6,048 nt of DNA from Euryarchaeota archaeon UBA550. GTDB lineage: Archaea > Thermoplasmatota > Poseidoniia > Poseidoniales > Poseidoniaceae. Shown here in pieces: positions 1 through 4,501 of the stretch (its first letter is position 1; each line of letters starts with the position of its first letter). Made by a program: the position numbers and the translations under genes. The notes under the pieces are model-generated. The model made no database searches and had not been told where the DNA came from. It saw only the letters and a program-made list of their open reading frames with translations. The DNA is taken from positions 1,201-7,248 of the forward strand of contig DAYA01000074.1 of assembly GCA_002506705.1 (NCBI GenBank), read 5' to 3'.

Positions 1-271
1 CAGCCTTGAGTGAATTTGTTGTTTCATTTTCCAGTCTTACATCTGTAGATTCGTCATCAGCATTTTCAGCAGACAATAGGTGAGCGTAGCCGTCTTCTCC
101 GTAAATCAGAACCTGTTTTCCGTCTGGGGAAATTTCTCCACCGTTAATTCCCAAGTCGAAATTGGTCAACTTTCTCTCGATGTTGATGTCAACAGTTCTC
201 TCCGGCTCCGTAGCAGATGCGGCTAAGGGCAAAAGTACCAACACCGTCAGGAAAAGAGCCAACCTGCGCAT
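1..271 (-). CDS. Secreted propeller-like protein, N-terminal part only
   Basis: This gene starts with ATG at 271 and leaves the window at base 1, so only the first 90 residues are visible. Residues 1-20 form a classic Sec-type signal peptide: a short basic start (MRR), a hydrophobic core rich in Leu and Val, and a likely signal peptidase site after Ala-Ser-Ala at residue 20. The mature part contains ISPDGKQVLIYGEDGYAHLL (residues 47-66). The SPDGK turn followed by beta-strand residues is typical of a TolB/WD40-like propeller blade. An acidic, Asn/Thr-rich stretch follows. I infer an exported or surface-anchored propeller protein, but the missing C-terminus hides its domain count and any membrane anchor. 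It is transcribed away from the 174-residue gene at 362. There is no SD in front of the ATG. The frame is open throughout and nothing on the opposite strand is as convincing. Confidence 0.8.
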   Translation of the reverse strand, partial: MRRLALFLTVLVLLPLAASATEPERTVDINIERKLTNFDLGINGGEISPDGKQVLIYGEDGYAHLLSAENADDESTDVRLENETTNSLKA

Positions 272-361
272 GTGCTGGGGAAAGCGTATTGCCCAAAAAG
301 GGGTCGCTTGGCATATCTATGGAAAGGTAGTCCTTATTTCCTAAATTGATTTGGCAGACAC
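272..361. promoter_or_regulatory. Divergent intergenic region, likely two promoters
   Basis: These 90 bases separate two genes that start back to back, so promoters for both directions probably lie here. For the plus-strand gene, the AT-rich TTATTT at 334-339 lies 23-28 bases before the ATG at 362. That is the distance expected for a TATA box if transcription starts at the ATG (leaderless mRNA), and it agrees with the absence of an SD there. For the minus-strand gene, ATAGATAT (320 to 313 on the minus strand) lies 42-49 bases before its ATG and would give a short leader. Neither element is a strong match to the archaeal TATA consensus, so the exact sites are guesses. Confidence 0.4.
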
Positions 362-886
362 ATGGAGAGATTCGAAGTCAAGCGTGGCGTAATCAAGTCG
401 ATGGGTGGCAATGCAGGTTTAGCAAAGTTAGCAACTCAACATTTTAACGATGTTGAAGTAAATGCAGATGGTGTGTTTACCGCTTCATTTGCAATTCTTA
501 CCAGCGTTACAGCAGAATACACCGATGATGGAAAACTACAGGTCGATGTAGAGCAAATGAAAGGCGACGACCTCTCTAGCTTTCTTTCCCAAGATGGGGG
601 AAGAGAGAAGGCAATGCAATCTCGCCAAAGATGGTCGATGTTCCTAGACGAAGCGACTGGATATTCAGCAAAGCAGCGTGGAGATAAAGCAAAGGAGCAA
701 GCTAAGAAATTCTCAAAGGCTCGCTCTGCGATCAAGATGGCACACAAGTCTATCGAAATGTCCTCTACAGTAACCCAAGAAACCATCGACAAGGCCCATG
801 AAATGATTGCAGAGTTAGAGAAGATGATGGAAGAAGGAACTGCGCCTTCCGAAGGAAGAGTCAAGAAACTCAACGACCTTCTTTGA
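362..886 (+). CDS. Archaeal protein of unknown function (possibly COG4004/DUF5611-like)
   Basis: The product has 174 residues and no signal peptide or membrane segment, so it is probably cytosolic. Residues 1-66 alternate polar and hydrophobic positions like a small alpha/beta domain: a basic first strand (ERFEVKRG, 2-9), then helix, strand, GVF turn and strands ending near VDVEQM. The rest looks helical. Residues 84-120 hold RWSMFLDEATGYSAKQRGDK (90-109) and a run of Lys, Ala and Gln. Residues 137-158 could form an amphipathic helix, followed by a basic tail. The N-terminal pattern and the FLDEATGY-type segment remind me of the small archaeal family COG4004/DUF5611 (Thermoplasma Ta0095), but this is from memory and I would not assign a function. 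The ATG at 362 has no SD and is probably read from a leaderless transcript. It lies 48 bases upstream of tyrS, in the same direction and frame, so cotranscription is likely. The basic, helical C-terminal half would suit nucleic-acid or ribosome contact, which is inference only. Confidence 0.85.
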   Translation: MERFEVKRGVIKSMGGNAGLAKLATQHFNDVEVNADGVFTASFAILTSVTAEYTDDGKLQVDVEQMKGDDLSSFLSQDGGREKAMQSRQRWSMFLDEATGYSAKQRGDKAKEQAKKFSKARSAIKMAHKSIEMSSTVTQETIDKAHEMIAELEKMMEEGTAPSEGRVKKLNDLL

Positions 887-892
887 GGTGGT
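885..892 (+). promoter_or_regulatory. SD sequence without a matching ATG, ahead of tyrS
   Basis: GAGGTGGT overlaps the TGA stop of the preceding gene, exactly as the etfA SD overlaps the etfB stop: TTTGAGGTG occurs at both 882-890 and 2836-2844. Here no ATG, GTG or TTG in the tyrS frame follows at the usual distance. The GTG at 888 is out of frame and meets a stop after 23 codons. The codon in the tyrS frame at normal spacing is CTG at 896. Either this is a remnant SD, or it drives an unusual CTG start that would add 13 residues to the synthetase. Confidence 0.4.
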
Positions 893-934
893 AGTCTGCT
901 TACTAGAGAGAGTCTTATCGAGAGATGTTCTAGA

Positions 935-2029
935 GTGGCAGAACTTGATGATTCATCTCTAGAGCGTCTGAAATTAATGATTGGATTTGTCGATGAATCT
1001 GTGGGGATAGACCACCTAGTAAACTGCTTAGCAGATGGAACATCCGCAGGTGGAGATGGCGTTATCCGTTGTTATGTCGGATTTGAACCATCTGGAAAAG
1101 CTCACATCGGCTGGAAAGTGATTTCTCTTCAAATGAAAAGAATGCTTGACTCCGGAGCAAATGTCTTGATTTTCCTAGCGGATTGGCATGCCTGGGTAAA
1201 CGACAAGTTCTCGGGTGTGATGGAAGATATCCAAACCACTGCAACTTACATGGAAGAGACTTTCAGAGCGCTTCTTGGAAATCCTCCCGAGGGAGAAGGC
1301 CCAGGTGAACTGAGATTTTTGTGGGCGTCTAGCATAATGGATTCAGGAGATTATTGGGCTAGAGTTTTGAGATGTTCGAAAAATATGAGTCTGTCAAGGG
1401 TTCGTAGAACTTTTTCCATAATGGGTAGATCCGAAGATTCATCTGATGGCGACCTTTCAAGATTCTATTACCCAGCTTTACAGGCTGCTGATATTTTCGA
1501 GATGGACATCGACGTAGCGATTGGCGGTATGGACCAAAGAAAGGCACACATGTACATGAGAGACGTAGCCGACAGGTGGGGATGGTACAAGGCAACATGC
1601 CTGCATACCCCGATTATTTCCGGGCTAAAGTCGTCAGGAGCAAGAATGGAATCTTTCGACCACAAAATGAGCAAATCAGACCCTAGTGGTGCCATTCTTT
1701 TACATGATGATGAGAAGAAACTCGCAAAGAAAATGCGTAAGGCATTCTTAGACCCTGAACAACATAATTCTCCGGTCTATGAATTGATTGAACACATCAT
1801 TTTACCAGAATTTGGAGAAGTCGTTGTAACTCCAAAACCAGAATTTGGGGAACCGAGTACTTGGAGTGACCTCGAATCATTCAGGGACGCCGTTGCTGAT
1901 GGAACACTACACCCATTCGATGCAAAAATGGGTGTTGCTGCGGGCCTGTCTCGTGGTTTGGCAGTAGTTTCGGATTACTTCGAAGCAAATCCGGACACTC
2001 TTGAGCGCGTGAATCAACTAACCAAGTGA
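935..2029 (+). CDS. tyrS: Tyrosyl-tRNA synthetase, archaeal/eukaryotic type
   Basis: This class I aminoacyl-tRNA synthetase joins tyrosine to tRNA-Tyr in the cytosol. The Rossmann catalytic domain shows Tyr47 in CYVGFEPSG, the HIGH box as HIGW (57-60), ADWHAWVND (82-90), IMGRSED (162-168), YYPALQAADI (178-187), GGMDQRK (197-203) and the KMSKS loop at 244-248. Tyr179, Gln183, Asp186 and Gln201 match the tyrosine-binding residues known from the Methanocaldococcus enzyme (Tyr151, Gln155, Asp158, Gln173). The Asp selects tyrosine over tryptophan. LHPFDAK (325-331) matches the anticodon-binding segment whose Asp reads G34. The product has 364 residues against about 306 in Methanocaldococcus; it is longer at the N-terminus and in internal loops and carries no extra C-terminal domain. 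The GTG at 935 is the first conventional start in frame after the upstream stop. A weak SD, GAGAGAT at 920-926, precedes it. The last H of HIGH is Trp here; aromatic residues also occur at this position in some eukaryotic TyrRS. Function is secure, the exact start less so. Confidence 0.95.
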   Translation: MAELDDSSLERLKLMIGFVDESVGIDHLVNCLADGTSAGGDGVIRCYVGFEPSGKAHIGWKVISLQMKRMLDSGANVLIFLADWHAWVNDKFSGVMEDIQTTATYMEETFRALLGNPPEGEGPGELRFLWASSIMDSGDYWARVLRCSKNMSLSRVRRTFSIMGRSEDSSDGDLSRFYYPALQAADIFEMDIDVAIGGMDQRKAHMYMRDVADRWGWYKATCLHTPIISGLKSSGARMESFDHKMSKSDPSGAILLHDDEKKLAKKMRKAFLDPEQHNSPVYELIEHIILPEFGEVVVTPKPEFGEPSTWSDLESFRDAVADGTLHPFDAKMGVAAGLSRGLAVVSDYFEANPDTLERVNQLTK

Positions 2030-2051
2030 ATAGACAAGGTTCATCAACGGG

Positions 2052-2057
2052 TTTTTT
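2052..2057 (+). terminator. T6 tract, possible archaeal terminator of tyrS
   Basis: Six consecutive T residues lie 22 bases after the tyrS stop codon, flanked by GGG and GTGG. Euryarchaeal transcription often ends at short oligo-T runs without a hairpin, so some tyrS transcripts may end here. Against a complete stop, only 39 bases remain before the etfB ATG and I see no TATA-like element there. Read-through into etfBA therefore seems necessary unless the ETF promoter lies inside tyrS. Confidence 0.35.
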
Positions 2058-2068
2058 GTGGAGCCGAA

Positions 2069-2086
2069 CAACCCCAACGGGGGTTG
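2069..2086 (+). promoter_or_regulatory. Perfect 7-bp hairpin in the etfB leader
   Basis: CAACCCC (2069-2075) and GGGGTTG (2080-2086) are exact inverted repeats around the four-base loop AACG. The last stem base, G2086, is also the first base of the etfB SD (GAGTGAT, 2086-2092). The structure could tune ribosome access to etfB or mark an RNA end or processing point. It has no T-tract behind it, so it is not a bacterial-style terminator. An alternative pairing of GGGTT (2049-2053) with AACCC (2070-2074) would compete with the hairpin. Pairing is seen directly; function is inference. Confidence 0.45.
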
Positions 2087-2092
2087 AGTGAT
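2086..2092 (+). promoter_or_regulatory. Ribosome binding site that places the etfB start at 2097
   Basis: GAGTGAT differs from the ideal GAGGTGAT by one missing G and ends four bases before the ATG at 2097. The in-frame GTG at 2088 lies inside this SD and so is unlikely to be the start. The same arrangement, with a GTG inside the SD three codons before the true ATG, recurs at etfA. Confidence 0.55.
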
Positions 2093-2096
2093 TGTT

Positions 2097-2840
2097 ATGC
2101 CGAATATCGTGGTTCTAGTAAAGCGCGTCCCAGATACCAATGCGAGAATTGTTGTCAGTGGAGACAGAGTCGACTTGTCAGCCGTAAAGTGGGTAATCAG
2201 CCCATATGATGAATTCGCAATTGAGACTGCGTTACAACACAAAGAGGCCGCTGGCGGAACTGTGACTGCTCTTACTCTAGGCCCTTCAGATGCAGACAAA
2301 GTGCTCAAGGATGCTAAGGCAATTGGTGTAGATGAAATCGTAAGATTATGGGATGATTCCTGGTCTGAACTTGATTCAAATGCAATTCAATCCGCACTTG
2401 CTCAAGCCGTAACAGGCCTAGGAGCAGAAGTGGTATACTGCGGCAAGACCGCTGCAGACACCGGAGCAGGTTCCACAGGACCAGGCGTCGCAGAGAGATT
2501 GGGTTGGGCAAGTGTTTCTAACATCACCAACGCATCATTTGACGGTGGAATAACCGTAACTTCGCCTGTAGAGGGAGGATCTGCAAGAGTTTCTGTTTCT
2601 GGAAATGCAGTTATTTCCTGTGACAAGGGGAACATGAAGGTTCGAAAGCCAAACGTCAAGGGCATAATGATGGCAAAGAGAGCACAGGTAAACGTAGTTA
2701 GTGCAGATGCGCCAGTATCTACAGTATCCATTGTCTCACAAACTCCTCCGCCAGCAAAGCCTGCAGGAAAGAAATTCGAAGGCGCCTCTTCTGCTGAAGA
2801 AGTCGCTAGACTACTAAGGGATGAGGCAAACGTAATTTGA
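2097..2840 (+). CDS. etfB: Electron transfer flavoprotein, beta subunit
   Basis: EtfB pairs with EtfA to form a soluble flavoprotein that carries electrons between dehydrogenases (for example acyl-CoA dehydrogenases) and the membrane quinone pool. From the ATG at 2097 the product has 247 residues, close to the family norm of about 250. Family features in order: NIVVLVKRVPDT at 3-14, SPYDEFAIE at 35-43, the GKTAADTG loop from 116 leading to STGPGVAERLG (126-136) at the nucleotide site, and the partner-docking loop RKPNVKGIMMAKR (183-195), in which Val187 takes the place of the human anchor Leu195. A C-terminal arm with PPPAKPAG (217-224) and a final helix wraps the alpha subunit. The nucleotide-site loop fits neither the AMP-binding consensus of ordinary ETFs nor the AIDGDTAQVGP type of bifurcating ETFs cleanly. 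The in-frame GTG at 2088 would add three residues but lies in the SD. etfA follows after 10 bases, in an operon. No redox partner is encoded nearby. Confidence 0.95.
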   Translation: MPNIVVLVKRVPDTNARIVVSGDRVDLSAVKWVISPYDEFAIETALQHKEAAGGTVTALTLGPSDADKVLKDAKAIGVDEIVRLWDDSWSELDSNAIQSALAQAVTGLGAEVVYCGKTAADTGAGSTGPGVAERLGWASVSNITNASFDGGITVTSPVEGGSARVSVSGNAVISCDKGNMKVRKPNVKGIMMAKRAQVNVVSADAPVSTVSIVSQTPPPAKPAGKKFEGASSAEEVARLLRDEANVI

Positions 2841-2845
2841 GGTGA
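2839..2845 (+). promoter_or_regulatory. Ribosome binding site of etfA
   Basis: GAGGTGA, a full match to the 16S anti-SD, overlaps the TGA stop of etfB and ends five bases before the ATG at 2851. The in-frame GTG at 2842 lies within this element, so it cannot be the practical start. The overlap of stop and SD suggests translation of the two subunits is coupled. Confidence 0.8.
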
Positions 2846-2850
2846 ATAAA

Positions 2851-3777
2851 ATGTCAGAGAGTGTAATTATCGCAGAAGTAAACAAAGGCACAGTAGCAGC
2901 GGTTACCGCTGAATTAGTCAGCGCAGCGTTGGCTCTAGGAACAACACCTACAGTCGTAGTACCATGCACCGATGCATCGGTTGCAGATGGCGCTGGATTC
3001 GAAGGTGTCAGCAAGACAATCGCAGTCAAGGGCGACTGCTTCACAAACTACGATGCAGCATCCTGGGCAGCAGCTATCGACGCTGCTGCACCAACAGGAA
3101 TCGTAATCGCTGCAGCAACTCCACAATCAAAAGACGTTGCAGCGAGAGTTGCTGCTAGAAGAGGAATCTCAATCGTTCAAGACGTTGTTGCGATTGATGG
3201 AATGAACCTAACCAGCCCAATCTATTCCGGAAAAGCAATGCAAACCGTTGCACTATCAGGGGACGCTGCAATTTCGGTTAGAGCCAACGTCTTCCCTGCG
3301 GCCGCTTCAACTGCTGCAGATGTTTCAGTTGTTGACCAATCAGGAGACGTGGCGACCGCAGTGCAAGAAATAATCGCTCGTGCTTCCGCTAGGCTGGATG
3401 TATCTGAAGCAAATATCATCATCTCCGGTGGAAGAGGAATGGGTAGTCCAGACAATTTCTCACACTTAGAGAAGATCGCTGATACTCTAGGCGCAGCAGT
3501 CGGTGCATCTAGAGCAGCAGTAGACACTTGGGATGAGATTCCGCACTCCATGCAGGTAGGACAAACTGGAAAGACGGTCAATCCTAACTTGTACATCGCA
3601 GTCGGAATTTCAGGCGCCATTCAACACCTTGCAGGTATGCGCTCTTCGAAGTATATCGTTGCTGTAAACAAGGATGCAGATGCTCCTATCTTCTCTCACG
3701 CTGACTACGGAATCGTAGCAACTTGGGAAGAAGCACTACCAGTGTTGGAATCCGCATTCTCATCAATGATGGCTTGA
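2851..3777 (+). CDS. etfA: Electron transfer flavoprotein, alpha subunit
   Basis: EtfA holds the working FAD of the EtfAB heterodimer. The product has 308 residues, a usual length. The N-terminal domain (about 1-180) is a divergent Rossmann-like fold. The C-terminal FAD domain is strongly conserved: SGGRGMGS (192-199), GASRAAVD (218-225), MQVGQTGK (234-241), YIAVGISGAIQHLAGM (248-263), NKDADAPIF (273-281) and ADYGIVA (284-290). Arg221, Thr239, His259 and Asn273 line up with known FAD contacts of human ETF. No signal peptide or ferredoxin domain is present. By my count 60 of 308 residues are alanine, concentrated in the N-terminal half; the GCA/GCT runs make repetitive DNA there. The ATG at 2851 is set by the strong SD just before it. 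The stop TGA at 3775-3777 directly abuts the stop of the opposing hydrolase gene, with no intergenic base. Function is secure; whether this ETF is classical or bifurcating is not settled by etfA alone. Confidence 0.96.
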   Translation: MSESVIIAEVNKGTVAAVTAELVSAALALGTTPTVVVPCTDASVADGAGFEGVSKTIAVKGDCFTNYDAASWAAAIDAAAPTGIVIAAATPQSKDVAARVAARRGISIVQDVVAIDGMNLTSPIYSGKAMQTVALSGDAAISVRANVFPAAASTAADVSVVDQSGDVATAVQEIIARASARLDVSEANIIISGGRGMGSPDNFSHLEKIADTLGAAVGASRAAVDTWDEIPHSMQVGQTGKTVNPNLYIAVGISGAIQHLAGMRSSKYIVAVNKDADAPIFSHADYGIVATWEEALPVLESAFSSMMA

Positions 3778-4500
3778 TTACAACCAGGCGCCTCTGCCCC
3801 TGTATCCGTCGTTCAGGAACGGATTGGTTTGCTTTTCATGTCCAATTGTTGTTAATGGACCATGGCCAGGATGAACGATTGTTTCCCCATCTAAAGGCCA
3901 GAGTCTTTCCCTAATCATTCTGAGCAAGAGGTCCAAATCTCCTCCTGAATTTGGTAAGTCTGTCCTGCCAATTGAACCTTGGAAAAGTGTGTCTCCTGCG
4001 AATAGATGGTCTGGACCATCATTTACGATTAGCCTCAAACAACATCCTCCAAGAGTGTGACCTGGAGTATGTAAGATCTCAAACTCCATTCCACCAAATG
4101 TGTGGACATCACCATGCTCCCACGTATTTTCTGCAACCGCCGGCTCGGGTAATGAGAATCCCCAGCGGCGACCGGATTGTTGAGCTAAACTTTGTAGAAA
4201 GAAATCGTCTTTGTGCAACCACCAATCAAGAGAATAGTGTTCTTTGAGGTAAGGTATGTGACCACTGTGGTCAAAATGAGCATGAGTGTTAATCAATGCT
4301 ACAACCTTTCTCTCGCCGAGATAACTTCCAATCTCATGGTCTGGCTCACCTAATCCTGAATCTATCCATTCGATGATGCGACTAGAATCGCCACCGCCAT
4401 CGATAATTACTGTCTCGCCAGTTTCAGGATTGGTTACAACACTACACCTTTGCTGTAATGCAGTGACAAAGAAATGAGCGATATTTGGAGAGTCTACCAT
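3778..4500 (-). CDS. Metallo-beta-lactamase-fold hydrolase, glyoxalase-II-like
   Basis: The product belongs to the MBL-fold superfamily (COG0491-type), which hydrolyses thioesters and related bonds with a dinuclear metal site. From the ATG at 4500 it has 240 residues. The metal ligands are complete: THAHFDH (72-78; His73, His75, Asp77, His78), His148 in TPGHTLGG, Asp170 in FAGDTLF and His213 in HPGHGP. GSIGRTDLP (175-183) and the ending TTIGHEKQTNPF (217-228) are typical of short glyoxalase-II-like proteins such as YcbL. The helical glutathione-binding domain of true glyoxalase II is absent, so the substrate may be another thioester or ester. There is no signal peptide, hence cytosolic. The start is debatable: an in-frame TTG lies at 4509, but the ATG at 4500 follows the TGA of the propeller gene by one base (TGAGATG), which points to translational coupling. 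GAGG and GAGTGAG just upstream serve as SD. The exact substrate is not predictable from sequence. Confidence 0.93.
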   Translation of the reverse strand: MVDSPNIAHFFVTALQQRCSVVTNPETGETVIIDGGGDSSRIIEWIDSGLGEPDHEIGSYLGERKVVALINTHAHFDHSGHIPYLKEHYSLDWWLHKDDFFLQSLAQQSGRRWGFSLPEPAVAENTWEHGDVHTFGGMEFEILHTPGHTLGGCCLRLIVNDGPDHLFAGDTLFQGSIGRTDLPNSGGDLDLLLRMIRERLWPLDGETIVHPGHGPLTTIGHEKQTNPFLNDGYRGRGAWL

Positions 4501-4501
4501 C

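Noticed and set aside
254..271. Twin-arginine (Tat) export signal suggested by the MRR start of the secreted protein.
   Set aside because: The residues after RR do not fit the Tat consensus and the n-region is too short; a Sec signal explains it better.
162..344. Plus-strand open frame of 60 codons at the left edge.
   Set aside because: It is antisense to the signal-peptide gene, which has far better protein character, and it overlaps the divergent promoter gap.
436..873. Minus-strand open frame of 145 codons.
   Set aside because: Shadow of the 174-residue plus-strand gene; low-complexity composition and no domain character.
903..933. CTAGA ... TCTAG inverted repeat before tyrS.
   Set aside because: Only five base pairs around a 21-base loop; too weak to support.
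2640..2680. Apparent loss of the hydrophobic anchor (human Leu195) in the EtfB partner-docking loop, with Lys in its place.
   Set aside because: That came from a misalignment. Anchoring on the shared IM-x-A-K segment puts Val187 at the anchor position, so the loop is normal.
3067..3089. Perfect 8-bp inverted repeat GCAGCAGC / GCTGCTGC with a 7-base loop in etfA.
   Set aside because: It is explained by two Ala-Ala-Ala runs written with GCA and GCT codons around Ile-Asp. No other sign of function.
3222..3620. Minus-strand open frame of 132 codons.
   Set aside because: Shadow of the highly conserved FAD domain region of etfA.
4005..4020. Inverted repeat GATGGTC TG GACCATC resembling an operator.
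   Set aside because: It lies deep inside the hydrolase gene and encodes Asp-Gly-Pro-Asp-His; far from any start, with no second copy.
3951..4247. Plus-strand open frame of 98 codons.
   Set aside because: Lies antisense to the hydrolase metal-site motifs, which fix the coding strand as minus.
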